The notes under the pieces are model-generated. The model was given only the letters and a program-made list of their open reading frames with translations, ran no database searches and was not told the DNA's origin. Positions 1 through 11,800 of a stretch of DNA of 64,000 nucleotides are shown here, piece after piece. Positions within the stretch are counted from its first letter, which is position 1, and the number at the start of each line of letters is the position of its first letter. The stretch comes from Pratylenchus scribneri. Taxonomy: Eukaryota; Nematoda; Chromadorea; Rhabditida; Pratylenchidae. A program made the translations under genes and the position numbers. Where the stretch lies: positions 62,001 through 126,000 of the forward strand of contig JAQSEB010000028.1 of assembly GCA_030063045.1 (NCBI GenBank). Reading direction: 5' to 3'.

Positions 1-227
1 TTTTTCCGCTGGAATTATTGCTTTTATTCATTTGGGAAAATTTTATATTATTTTATAAATTATTTAAAAGAGTATAAATCTTCCTTTCTGCTGTAAACAT
101 TTTCAATTAAATTTTCATTCAAAGCAACAAAATTGCCAAGGGATTTAAAAGATAGAAAAAGAATTTTACAAATGGTCATTGGTTATTATCATATAGTTGA
201 TTGGTCCAACATTTTTTAAGACATTTT

Positions 228-345
228 TTAATTTATTGCTTTTGTTTCTGTTGGTGTAACTTGTATTGTATTTGGAGCATCAATTACTTTTGATTTCTTC
301 AAACAATGAAAAATTATCTCTCGAATAGAGTTTATTGATAAATGA
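228..345 (-). pseudogene. Decayed C-terminal fragment of a serpentine receptor
   Basis: Read on the minus strand, this stretch gives a tail of the form KKSK-x-x-DAPNTIQVTP followed by a stop at 228-230. It aligns with the last residues of the intact receptor encoded at 704-955 (KKSKGICAPKAIQVTP). Upstream in the same fragment, an INKLYSRD-like match to the VNKPYRE motif is in a different frame, so at least one frameshift separates the two parts. No other receptor exons are visible before the window edge. This is a third, degenerate member of the local receptor cluster. Basis: direct comparison within the window. Confidence 0.7.
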
Positions 346-703
346 AAAAGCAGTATGTAGTGAGACTTGTTGGATATGATGATGAAAATTAAAATTATTC
401 ATATCCTGCAGCAAAACAATGTAGAGGCTCAATCAACTAATTACAATTTAAACGATAGAGTAAAATGTGGATGAGAATGATAGAGGAAAAATTATAATTT
501 TGTAATAATTTTTTTAAACACAATTCCAAAATAAAAATAAACTTGATAATTGTGTTTTATAAATAATTGAGAAAATTGCCAAAGGATTAAAAGATAAATT
601 CAAAATGTGAATCTTAAATTCTCATATGTATTTGTATAAAAGAAAATTGAATTGCTATCTGAGTTGATCCAAATTTTTTAAAATATCCAATAAAAGAAAC
701 ATC

Positions 704-2104
704 TTAATTTGCAACAACAGCTGCTGCCGGTGTTACTTGTATTGCCTTTGGCGCACATATTCCTTTTGATTTCTTGAAAAATTGTAATATGGCCTCTCGG
801 TATGGTTTATTGACGATCATTCCAATAATTGGATTTAAAATTGGCAACCAGCATTCAAAAATATTCGTTAAAACATACAGAAAATCTGAATTGGTTGATG
901 ATAAATAGAGCGAAGCAAAACATTCGAATGACAATTGTATAGAAGGGAAAATTGCCTAAAAATGTAAAAAATTACTTATTCATTTTATTTTTTGATATAA
1001 AATCTTTTAAATGAGAACATCATTAACATGATAATTAAAAATATCTAAAATTAATAATTAACTGACAATTAAAATAAGCGTTAAAGTGAGTTGTTTGTTC
1101 AGCTTCTTCATTCCTTCATTAAATTTGGCATGGGAATTTACAAATCGAATCATTTGAACGGCACAAAAAATAATGATGCATACGAATAAAATTGTAAAGA
1201 AAAGCATAATGTAAAGATATAAATTAAGAAGTCCTTCCTAAAAAAATATTGTGAAATAAAAATTATAACACATTTTACCTTTAATTCAGTGCTAATAAAT
1301 ACTGGATAATTGCTGCCATTCACCATTAGTGGAATTGGATTGAATTTGTGATTAAAAGAAATTTCAAAAATCAATACAATAATCGTTGAAACAATGAAAA
1401 ATGGAATTAATAACAAGAGGATGTAACGATGCCAATTTATTTGATAATTTCTTAAATTTCTTAAATTTTTTCATTATTTATATTTATTCTCTTTTAATTT
1501 TTTATACTTTTCTATTATTTTGTATTTAATATTGATATATTTTAAAAAACCAAAATCCATCTATTTTTAACATTTTCCCAAAATCTTTTTTGATTATTTA
1601 TTCAAAAAATTAGATTGCTACTTTTCATAAGTTATCTGGACCTAAAAACCCAATCCTATTTTATAATGATTAATTAAAACTTACTTTATCAAAATGATAT
1701 ATCTATATAAAAACTGGACGATTATACTAAATATTTGGAAATAGATAAAGAATGCATAAATTATGCAATGAGAAAGTGGATAAATTGACGCAAGTAATAT
1801 TTCCAAAAATCTTGAAAAATATCCCTCATATACCACTAACACTCTGGCATCAAGTATTATAATAAACTTAAATGTCAATAATTAATTTGAAATTTATTAT
1901 GAAAATAACCGGCTCGCCAATTGTCAAAACAATAAGAAATAGAATGTCCAATGTGCATGTTTGAAGAAGAATTCGACTATGGTTGAACATTTCTTTGGGA
2001 GTTTTCCTCAAAATCAACCAAATGAATGCGGCATTCAGACCATAACCAAGAAGGGGCAAAATATGAGCATTCCACCAATGAGCGATTTGATAATTTGCAT
2101 TCAT
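704..2104 (-). CDS. Serpentine 7TM chemoreceptor (intact)
   Basis: Five exons on the minus strand (1910-2104, 1685-1866, 1279-1459, 1067-1237, 704-955) join in phase to 981 nt, a 326-aa protein. That is the usual length of nematode serpentine receptors. The protein starts MNANYQIAHWW and has successive hydrophobic segments (exon 1 AAFIWLIL and DILFLIVLTIG; exon 2 CIIYAFFIYFQIFSIIVQFL; exon 3 RYILLLLIPFFIVSTIIVLI). Exon 4 ends with KKLNKQLTLTLILI, and exon 5 holds LNPIIGMIVNKPYRE. The K-x-L-x-x-Q-L run before TM6 and the NPII...PYR motif after TM7 are typical of the Str/Srd superfamily; I cannot fix the subfamily. Expected role: plasma-membrane chemosensory receptor in neurons. The gene has a near-identical exon structure to the copy at 14509-17038. 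Confidence 0.85.
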
Positions 2105-2204
2105 TTTTATTTATTTGATAAATAAGCAAATTTGAATAACATTCGAATTTCAGAAAGGAATTGTTACATGTTAGATGTAATTTACAAAAAATTTACATTC
2201 GCAT

Positions 2205-2370
2205 CACAGTGCCGTCTCTAAATTAAATTTGCTCTTTTTATTCACCCTTTAATTATCACAGCTGCCATTTGGCAATTTGCTTTTCCATCTGCTCCAATGT
2301 CCAATTCCAATAAAATGGGTATTTTATTAATTTTGTGTAATTCAATTGCCATTTGAAATTCGACGCACTT
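2205..2370 (-). promoter_or_regulatory. Upstream block shared by two receptor copies
   Basis: The region upstream of the intact receptor start resembles, in inverted orientation, 14060-14225 ahead of the plus-strand copy. Both contain an AAAGTGCGTCGAA-like string, a GGAGCAGATGGAAAA string and a GGGTGAATAAAAAG string in the same order. The duplication therefore included 5' flanking DNA. A promoter function is inferred only from position and conservation. Confidence 0.45.
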
Positions 2371-2512
2371 TAACACCCAAACTCAAATGAATTATTAAAT
2401 TTATCAAATTTTCTAAGAAAAATTTTATGAGAAGTTAAATTCCTATTTTTTCTGGAAATATGATTTTTATAAATTAGAAACACAAAATTTTCCAAACAAA
2501 AACAAAATAATT

Positions 2513-3060
2513 TTAAGCCCCCAAAAACGAAATATTTTTATCAACAAAAACACAAAATGTTTTTAAGAAAACAAAACACAAAATGTTTTTAAGCAAATGA
2601 AAACACAAAATGTTTTTAAGAAAACAAAACACAAAATGTTTTTTAAGCAAACAAAATACAAAATTTTTTTTTTTAAGAAAACAAAAACACAAAATGTTTT
2701 TAAGCAAATGAAAACACAAAATGTTTTTAAGCAAACAAAAACACAAAATGTTTTTAAGCAAATGAAAACACAAAATGTTTTTAAGCAAACGAAAACACAA
2801 AATGTTTTTAAGCAAATGAAAACACAAAATGTTTTTAAGCAAACAAAAACACAAAATGTTTTTAAGCAAATGAACACACAAAATGTTTTTAAGCAAACGA
2901 AAACACAAAATGTTTTTAAGCAAATGAAAACACAAAATGTTTTTAAGCAAACGAAAACACAAAATGTTTTTAAGCAAATGAAAACATAAAATTTTGTTAA
3001 GCAAACAAAAACCAAAAATGGTTTTAAGAAAACAAAAACATCTAAATGTTTTTTAGTTTT
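2513..3060. repeat. 27-bp tandem array (copy 1)
   Basis: About 19 copies of a 27-bp unit built from CACAAAATGTTTTTAAGCAAA lie between the receptor and EDEM genes. Unit variants alternate between an AAATG and an AAACG or AAACA ending, and the edge copies are degenerate. Because 27 is a multiple of three and the unit lacks stops in several frames, open frames run through both strands (for example nine-residue repeats MKTQNVFKQ). These are read-through artefacts of the repeat, not genes. The same unit forms a second array, inverted, at 30693-31292. Confidence 0.95.
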
Positions 3061-3264
3061 CAATATCAATAATCATATATGTAATATTAACATACATTTT
3101 TTAAAATTTTTAGCAAATATTTCAATTTCAATTAAACTTATTTATTTTTCCAATTTTTCAACAAATTTACTACATATAAATAATTTATTGGCAAAGCAAT
3201 AAACAAATAATTCATATGGTATGTCTAAACTCTCAAAAATGAATTCTGGAAATTAATTTATAAG

Positions 3265-6200
3265 AATGCTCATCAAATATTCATATTGGCCTTCGCAATT
3301 AAATTTTTCATAATAAATTATGCAAATGCCCATTCAAAATTGCCATTTATTCCCTCGTCCTTATTTGATGCAAAATATAGTCATATTGATTCGGACGAAC
3401 TCGAAATGGCAAAAAATCAAGCCAGAGAGATGTTTTTCTTTGGATTCGACAATTATATGAAGTTTGATTGATTTAGTAAAATAAAAAAAACTGAAATACT
3501 TTCAGACATGCCTTTCCGCTTGATGTAAAAAATTGAATTTAATTTTAATCTGCTGAAAAATATGAAATTTAGGAACTTGATCCAATACATTGTGTGGGGA
3601 GGGGACATGATTATGAGAATCCGGACAATATCAACATAAATGATGCACTCGGTGACTATAGTTTAACATTGGTTTGTGTAAAATATTTTATTTAAAAAAA
3701 TGGATGTGGTTTTTTGTCGACAAAATCGGTTTCTTTTGTCGACAACGCAATAACTTATCAATGCTCTATCTTAGACCCATAAACCTTTACTCATTTTATA
3801 GAGCTCATCGAGACGCGCCGATTGAAATATAGTTGATTGGGATTTGGTTCAAAACTAAAAGTGTTACAAACCAAAAAACCAAAATTCGTTTAAACTTTTT
3901 AATACTTTGAATTTTGGCCAAACCGTGACAAATTATACCTCAATTGATGCAACTCGATGACTCTATAAAATGGGTATAATATAATGTCTAAGGATCTCGG
4001 AAACAATAAAAAGTTATATTTAAAAAACTGATTTGTCAACAAAAGAAACCGACATTAAAAAACCTCTTTTAAAATGATTGGTAAATCTGCCACATAGATT
4101 GACTCACTAAACACAATTGTCATAATGGGAGACCGAGGGAAATTCCACAATGCAGTGCGATTGATCATTGAATTTGTTTCATTTGAGAAAAATGTTACAA
4201 TTCAGGTTTTTGAAGCCACAATTCGGTGATTCACAATTTCCGATAATTAAATTTTAGTTGTGATGAATTATTTATAGGGTCATTGGTTCTTTGCTATCCG
4301 CTCATTTAATTTTGACAAATCAAAATTCATTCCACGGAAATTTTACCTATCCGGAATATGGCGGAGAATTGCTAACAATGGCACATGATTTGGCCAGCAG
4401 AATAATGCCAGCTTTTGAGGGCACTAAAACCGGTTTAAAATAAATATTGAAAAATTAATTTAATTAAAAAATTAAGGACTGCCTTATCCTCGAGTCAATC
4501 TCATTCACGGAGTTCTTCCCGTAATTTTTGGGGTTTTCAAAAATTATCGCATGTTTTTTTTTACCTAAACAGTAGTTTTTGACTTCTAATAAATCAGAAA
4601 CCTCTCAGTTTTAGACCCAACAAACCTTACACAAATATGTAGAACTCATCTAGACACATCGAATATTGAAAATTGAATGATATATAAAATGACAGGTTTT
4701 GGCCCAAAATTAAAGTGTTTAAAAGCAAAAACTGGAAATATGGTTTAAAAGGTTTAACTCGCTCAGTTTCGATTTAAATTAAGAAAAGTTTAAGTCAAAA
4801 TACGCGTCTCAATGAGATCTACAAATTGATATATGGTTTGTAGGGTCTAAAACAAGTTTCTGATTTATCAGAAGTCAAAAACTACTTTTTTAACAATAAA
4901 AGTGCAAAAATAGGTTTAAAAAATGCCTTCATTTTCAAAATCAAACAATGAGATTAAAATTTAAAAAGGGAACTTCAAATGAAACATGTACAGCCGGTGC
5001 CGGTTCACTTTTAATTGAATTCGGTGTCCTTTCCCGACTGCTCAACGATCCAACATTTGAGGCAGAGGCTCGCAGGGTCAATGAAATTTTATGGGAATTT
5101 AGGAATAAACAGACTGGACTTTTGGGTACACTTTTATAAATTTATTAAAAATATATTACAAATTAAAAGGAAATGTGATTGATATACAAACTGGGGAATG
5201 GAAGGGAGTGATGGCAGGTTTAAAAAAATATTTTAAAATATTTATCCAAATGGAATTAAAGGCCTTGGCGCCGGATTTGATTCATTTTTTGAATATTTAC
5301 TCAAAGCCTACATCCTTTTTGGTGAATTGAAAGAGTGGGAAATGTTCAATGAATTGAGACAAAAAATTGATAAAAATTTGTGGAAAGGACGACCGCATTG
5401 TCAATTTGGTAAATACGGTTTGATTCTAATGAATTTAAGTTGGCCAAATTTTACCAAAAATTTTATTAGTTAATTTTGAATGCTAATAAGCATGAATATT
5501 GACCTTATTTTAATCATATTTTGATGTCTTTATATGAAAATACCATCCCCGGTAAATGTTGGCATCTCCTTACCAAGATTGTGACATATATGACAAATAG
5601 TGTTAAGATAATTTAAAATGGACTTATTTGCTGTCGAGAATGATAAAGCTGTTGGATAAATTTATAAAGCATTTTATTAGGCATAAAATTTGCCACAAAA
5701 TGATATCAAAAAGATTGACACATATAATGAATTGAATATTTAAACAATTATTATCAAAATAAAAATCAGAAATAAATTTTTAATTAAATCAATGATTTTC
5801 GGCAATAATTTGAGAACCTACATTTATCATTTTTTTTGATATTTTTTATAGCCAATTTTCTGCCTAATAAAGTGAAATGTATCCTGCAATTTTAGTACCT
5901 TCAAAATCGACAGTAGAACTTAATCATTCCAAACCAAAATGTCACGTGATTTATACTGATTGATCATTCAAAAAAAAAAATTTAATAAAACAACATTATA
6001 AAATAAGCAAACAAATTATAAAAGAATTAGGCCCATCAAAATTATATTTAAAATTCTAATTTTTGATTTTAAAATCAAATATCAATTTTGGTTAAAGGCG
6101 AAGGCGATCCACCAATCTATGCGAATGTTGACATGCGTGATGGACAATTGCTGAACACCTGGGTCGATTCGCTGCAAGCCAGTTTCGCCGGGGTTCAAGC

Positions 6201-8204
6201 TTTGGCCGGCGACTTGGACGAAGCAATTTGTTCGCACGCACTCTTCTATGCAATTTGGCAAAAATATGAAATGTTGCCGGAACGGTTTAATTGGAATTTG
6301 AAGGCGGCCGATGTGAAATTTTATCCACTTCGCCCGGAATTCATTGAGTCCACATATTTGTTGTTTTTGGCCACAAAAAGTCCATTCTATCAGCATGTTG
6401 GCATTCAAATTATTGATTCACTGAATTTGCATACCCGAGTTAGTTGTGGATTTGCCACTGTGCATTCGGTTGAGGTTTGCAAATATTAGAGGAGCTTATT
6501 TTGGAAATTATCTAATTCTGGAATTAGCTAACCAATTTTGGAAATTTCTGCTTCTAAGAAACCTAGAGACTCGAAAGTAGGTTCATTCGACTCAGCATAG
6601 AGATTTAGTCTATGAAATTTCAAATTCAAAACAGTATAACCTTGTTTTAAAGAGGTTGTTTAAACCTAATTATAATTACTTAAACCATTTAAGGTTTATT
6701 TACTTTACTTTTACCCAGGCCCTTATTTAGAGTCTAAAATTTAAATATCTTAGATTAAATCGACTACCAAGAATCGATTGAGCCTATTCTCAAGTCTGTG
6801 GTTTTCCTAGAAAATAATTCGATAATACTGAGTTGATTGAGCTAATTCTCGAATTTTTACGAAGCCTAGAAGCCGAGATTCCCTAAATTAGCTAGACGAC
6901 TGTTCCTAGCTAATTCTGGAATTAGCCGATTTCCAATATTAATTAACTGTATTGTAACACATATCAAATTATTTACTTTTAATTATTTTTAGGACAAATC
7001 ATTGGAAGATCGAATGGAAAGTTTTTTCCTTTCTGAGACATGCAAATATTTATATTTGGTAAGAAGAAATGAGGAACAGCGCAACTTGTCGCTGGACCAA
7101 CTTGGCGCCTCTTGAAAATAAAAACTCACCAAGGACTGAATCAATTTGATGATTTTAGTATCAAATTAAAGAGCAGACATTTGGCTATCCAATGATATTT
7201 ATTTTATTTGAATTGGTCAAGAATTCACCGGAGCGGCAGAACTCCACCAATTCTAAACCAATTTAAATAAAATTAATAAGATTAGATAGCCAAAAGTCTG
7301 CTCTTAAAAATGATATAAAAATTATCAAAATTGACTCCGTCTTTGATGAGTTATTATAAAAGGCGCCAAATTGGTCCAATGACAAAGTGGGGTTTTCCCT
7401 AAAAATTGTCCAAATTTATAATCTTTGCTTTATTTTTTAAGCTTTTTGACATCAACAATCCCGTGAATCGACAATACGAACATTTGCTTTTCTCCACTGA
7501 ATCGCACACATTTCCAATAATAAAAAATTTGAGGCGTCCACCAATTGGGGATGCTTATGCCAATGGAAATGACATCTCTTTGGCACTTCCATTTCCTCAA
7601 TTTTCATTCCCGGAAATGAATAATGGTTAGGATATATTTTGCACAGCTAACATTGGAAATTGGTTAATTCTGGAATTTACTAGATGTTGGGTCCAGCTAA
7701 TTTTGGGAATCTCGACTTCTAGGCCTCGTATAGAATTGAGAATAGGCTCATTCGACTCTGGATGGTCGATTTAGTCTATGAAATTCCAATTTCAAACCAA
7801 TTTGACATATTTTGAAAAGTTGAACCGTTGTTTAAACCGAAACCGATTTTGGTTTACTAACTTTTGCCTATGCCTTTTTCTTTCACTAAAATTGAAATTC
7901 TACAGACTAAATCGAGCATGCTGAGTCGAATGAGCCCATTCTAAGCCGCGAGATTTTCAAAATTAGCTTACCCAATATCTAGCTAAATAATAGAATTACT
8001 CAATTTCCAAAATTAGTTTTAATCTTGTAAAACATAAGAATAAATTTATTTTTAGGCACTTCCAATGCATCCTGTTCACCGCATTCCTCTCAAACAACTC
8101 TAAAACATATTCACAATTTACGGCCACCGCCAATTTCCGCTTTTCATTTGGGTCAATATTTACGCCTTGTTGACACTTCCATGGACATTATTGAAGATTA
8201 TTAA
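3265..8204 (+). CDS. edem-1: EDEM1-like ER degradation-enhancing alpha-mannosidase (GH47)
   Basis: Thirteen exons: 3265-3461, 3506-3524, 3573-3671, 4098-4225, 4278-4432, 4477-4520, 4969-5125, 5170-5217, 5262-5408, 6098-6474, 6993-7058, 7442-7625 and 8056-8204. They keep phase and give at least 589 residues; human EDEM1 has about 657. Landmarks in order are [29 protein letters not shown] [105 protein letters not shown] and [20 protein letters not shown]. The GH47 acidic positions ([20 protein letters not shown]) are present. The known family role is mannose trimming or recognition of misfolded glycoproteins in the ER, for ERAD. The 5' end is unresolved: no in-frame ATG precedes the hydrophobic stretch at 3265-3330, and an in-frame stop lies at 3226, so an upstream exon is missing from this model. 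Confidence 0.93.
3712..4073. mobile_element. MITE family A copy (EDEM intron 3)
   Basis: A palindromic stretch fills most of intron 3. Its arms pair an ATAGAGCTCATCGAGACGCG-type segment on the left with a CAACTCGATGACTCTATAAAATG-type segment on the right, around a centre rich in TTTTAAACTCTTTAATTTTGG-like sequence. Related copies lie at about 4555-4905, 9195-9500, 13640-14012, 15160-15470 and 18209-18475. No coding capacity is seen, which fits a non-autonomous element. Confidence 0.7.
4555..4905. mobile_element. MITE family A copy (EDEM intron 6)
   Basis: The left arm contains TTTTTGACTTCTAATAAATC and the right arm its reverse complement, GATTTATCAGAAGTCAAAAA, with further pairing inward (TTAGACCCAACAAACCTTA against GGTTTGTAGGGTCTAAAAC). 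It occupies nearly the whole intron between exons 6 and 7 of the EDEM gene. It matches the family A copies at 15160 and 18209 most closely. Confidence 0.85.
5620..5935. mobile_element. MITE family B copy (EDEM intron 9)
   Basis: The inverted arms begin near CTGTCGAGAATG on the left and end near AAAATCGACAG on the right. They contain the family B signature TTTTATTAGGCATAAAATT followed by ACAAAATGATATCAAAAA. Related copies are at 9880-10195, 23290-23640 and 42730-43060. The copy is diverged and carries no open frame of note. Confidence 0.75.
6490..6950. mobile_element. MITE family C copy (EDEM intron 10)
   Basis: A large imperfect palindrome has CTAATTCTGGAATTAGCTAA near its left end and CTAGCTAATTCTGGAATTAG near its right end, plus inner arms mentioning TTCATTCGACTCAGCATAG. 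It shares these parts with the intron-12 copy at 7637-8022. The two copies flank exons 11 and 12 of the same gene. Confidence 0.75.
7078..7395. mobile_element. Palindromic element family D (EDEM intron 11)
   Basis: The left arm GACCAACTTGGCGCC pairs with the right arm GGCGCCAAATTGGTCC, and an inner pair AGAGCAGACATTTGGCTATC matches GATAGCCAAAAGTCTGCTCT. It spans almost the full intron and is the only family D copy I see in the window. Confidence 0.8.
7637..8022. mobile_element. MITE family C copy (EDEM intron 12)
   Basis: This is an imperfect palindrome with the arms CATTGGAAATTGGTTAATTC and, on the right, ACTCAATTTCCAAAATTAG. The inner strings GGCTCATTCGACTC and GAGTCGAATGAGCC are a near-exact inverted pair. 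It is homologous to the copy in intron 10. Confidence 0.8.
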
Positions 8205-8863
8205 TATACTCGAAGAATACGGATAAATGCTCAAATGGATATATATTAATATTTATAAACATATCGAAATTACTCAATTTCTATTATTATTTTTTGTTGT
8301 TAGTTGACCGGAATAGTATATTGTTAATAAAATAAATTAAATTTTTATAATTATCTTATGGTTAGAAATTAGTAAAATGTGAAAGAAGAATGATTGTTTT
8401 TGATATCGGTTTTAGTTGCGGGAATTAATTTCTGGGAGTTGTCCTTTTTTACGAATCAAATTAACACTAATTAAACCTTCAATCCTTATTCCATTAATTC
8501 TTGTTTTAACCATGATAACTTTTTAGCTTCCAAATATTGTATTTAATATTTTATAAATAAACATTAAAACAAAAGCTGATATCCTTAAATTTTTGGGTTT
8601 CATTTTCAATTTTGGCATTTGTTAATTTAAAAATTAAAGAAAAAATAAAAATTAATTAAAATTTTAATCCATAATCGATTATCCAAAATCGATGGCCCTA
8701 TTTCCATTGCCATAATACAACATAAATATCACATAAACATTTTATTGCATTTTTGACGAATTTTCCATTGTTAGTTTTGTTAGTACGTAGCGCATTTTAT
8801 ATTCGATTTTTTGTGGCTGGATCGGAGGTCTTGGCCATTATTTTCTCTTCTCATTGTTAAAAA
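8205..8863. other. EDEM-MKK4 spacer
   Basis: AT-rich spacer without a supported gene. A poly(A) signal AATAAA at about 8326-8331 suits the EDEM transcript. The remainder should hold the 5' region of the MKK4 gene; I see no recognisable promoter element. Confidence 0.6.
8326..8331 (+). terminator. Poly(A) signal of EDEM gene
   Basis: AATAAA lies about 120 bases after the EDEM stop codon, in a T-rich context. Assigned by position only. Confidence 0.45.
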
Positions 8864-11800
8864 ATGGAAACGGGTCGGCGAAGTTTGCGTCTCGATTTGG
8901 GCAAAATTGCACCGCCAAAAATTGAGCCGTAAATTTTGGGAACAACATTTGGAAATTTTCAAATTTTTCTCTTCGACAGAAGTTTTCTTCGACCTGAGCC
9001 AGGCCGGCTTCAGCTGCCAAATGGAGAACAGTTTTGTGGTTTAATTTATAAATTAGAAATTTTTCTACAAAAAAGTTTTCAAAAGAATTTTATGATTGCC
9101 TAATGCTTATTGGCTTATTAGAAAATTAAAAAAAAATTTGCATATAATGAGAAAATATATTTTACAAAAAGATTTAAATTCTTTAGCGAAAGATCGGTTT
9201 TTCTTCCATAATTTATTTATGCTTGATCCTAGTCCTTATAAGCCTTATACCATTCAATAGAGCTTATCGAGATGCATCGATTTATTTAATTTGGGCCAAA
9301 ATTCAAAGTATTGAGTCGTCTAAATCTATATTGGTTGATAAAACTTCGTTTCCATCTATATGTCCATTGATGCAATTCGAGCAACTTTCGATGTACTCTA
9401 TCGAATGGTATAAGATTTATAGGATTTAGGATCAAGTATTAACAAGTTATTAAGCTTTCGACAAAAGAATGTGATTTTTCGGCAAAAGAATGTGGTTTTT
9501 CGGCAAAGACACTCATTTTCTTATGTTTTATAATTTTCTATATGCCCAAAATAGGTATCCTTTTACGGCCGATGATTTGGTGGAGTTGGATTGCATTGGT
9601 GTTGGCGCCTATGGTGGAATTGTGGCCAAAATGGTGCATCAGATGAGTGGCCAAGTGATGGCCGTCAAGGTTCAATTAAATACAGAGGGAACTTTCAATA
9701 GTTTATTAGACATTTGATTTACCGCCATTAAACTTTTAAAGTTTATTATGATAAATTTAATTGAATTGAAAGCAAATTTTTTAATGGAAGATGCCATATT
9801 AAAAGTATAAATTCTATAATTTATGGCTAATCTTATAAATTCCTCGAATCTAGTCTTATCTAGGGAGACCAGCGGTTCTATGTTCTACCCATAATTATAG
9901 ACACTACAATTGAGGATGAAACGGTTTAGTGTGGATGGTGGTTAAGATGCTGGGTTAATTTATAATAAAATTTTGTTGACATAAATATAAAATAATATCA
10001 ATAAAATTGACCTATGCCGAAGTATTTAGCGAGTTATAACCAAAAAATGGCCAAAACACAAATTTAATTGAACTATCGGTTTTTGTCCATAACTCCAACA
10101 TTGTTCAATTCTTTTAATATCATTCTATAGCTAATTTTATGGCCAACAAAATGCTATATTTACTATTCAGCAGCATTGATGAACGGTATAAGGTATCCCC
10201 CAATATTTTGTACCCAATTTCCTAACACACCAAAACCAGGGTTATCAATTCATTTATTAAAATGGGGCATTGATTGCATTGCATTTTTGCTAGCATTTTC
10301 GATGACATTTTCATCAAAAAAAATGTAAATTAACCATTCTGCCTCATATCCAATTAAAAATTAAAATTCTTTTATTTCATTCATTATTGAAAAAGTCGGT
10401 CTTTTTTTCCAAAGAAATTTTGAACAATTAAATTTCAATAAATCGGGGAATGGAAAGTTGAAAAATTGTGAATAAAAAATTAAAATATTATAATTCTTCA
10501 TTTTTAGCGAGTTCGGGCCCAAGAGGTGGAAACACGAAGACGGGAACAAATGTTGCGTGAACTGCGCATCATCATCCGGTCGCAGAATTGCGAGGACATT
10601 GTTCGCTTTTATGGTGCCCTCTTTCACAGTGTAATTCAATTAAATTAAATAAAAAATTATTTAAAATTATTAAATTTCAAACAAACCGAAAATGAAATAA
10701 ACCAAAAGGGCGATTAGAACAAGTCTACTTGACTTTTGTTTATTCGGATTTTGTGCGCTGGATTAAAATTTCATACCATTGTGTTAAACTTTTCTGAGTA
10801 CTTTATTGGTTATCTCCAGGCAGATTTGAAAATTTTTTGAGATTCTCATTGCATGATTTTGGGTGAGGATTGATCAATTTTAGGAGTAACATAGGGTAAT
10901 TTTAATTTTAGAGTTAGAGTTAGAGTTAAAAAATCTGACCAGGGATAATAAGTACCCTTTTTTGTAGAATATTTTAAAAAAGTTTTTTAAACATTTGACT
11001 AAAAACGAAAAAGCTAAAAATATGAAAACTGTACTTTTTGGATTGTTTGGCCTTATTTAGTTATAAATTTTTGCAATTTTTTTTAATCAAATTCACTAAT
11101 TCTATCTTTAGTCAACTTTCCAAAATTATTTTATTATTAATGAAACCAAATTTATTAAAATTAAAGTTAAAATTCAATTGAAAATTAATTTGGAGCAACG
11201 AATTTTTTCCAGAACTTAATACAATAGAAATTAATCTGTTGAATTCTAAAACTATACCTTAAAAAATTAGGAAATCAAAGTATAAAATAATAAAAATAAT
11301 ATATTTTATTTCACAGGGTGATTGTTGGATATGCATGGAACTGATGGACTGTTCATTGGACAAATTCTATCCAATAATTTATGCTGCCAACGAAAAATTG
11401 CCCGAAAATATTGTCGGCTTTATCGCAGCTGCAGTAAATAATTTAAATAAATTTCAATCTAATTTTTTTTAAATATTTATTCATTATTTTCTCCCAATTA
11501 AGATTGTCCGCGCGTTGAATTATTTGAAGGAAAATTTGAACATTATCCATAGAGGTGAGAATATATTTTTTTTATTAAAATTCATGAATTAATAATAAAT
11601 TTTAAAAAAAATTAATTATAAAAAAATATTTATTTTCATTCCTTCATATTTTTATTTTTTGAATTATTTTCAGACGTGAAGCCATCCAATATTCTGCTCG
11701 ATCGCAATGGTTTTGTGAAACTTTGTGATTTTGGCATTTCCGGTGAATTGGTCGATTCAATGGCAAAAACACTGGATTGTGGCTGCCAAATTTATATGGC

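Noticed and set aside
2513..3069. Long repetitive frames (MKTQNVFKQ and LKTFCVFIC types) on both strands
   Set aside because: They arise because the 27-bp unit is a multiple of three and lacks stops; every frame looks equally open, so these are not genes.
6082..6408. 108-codon minus-strand frame
   Set aside because: Shadow of EDEM exon 10, whose plus-strand protein is strongly conserved.
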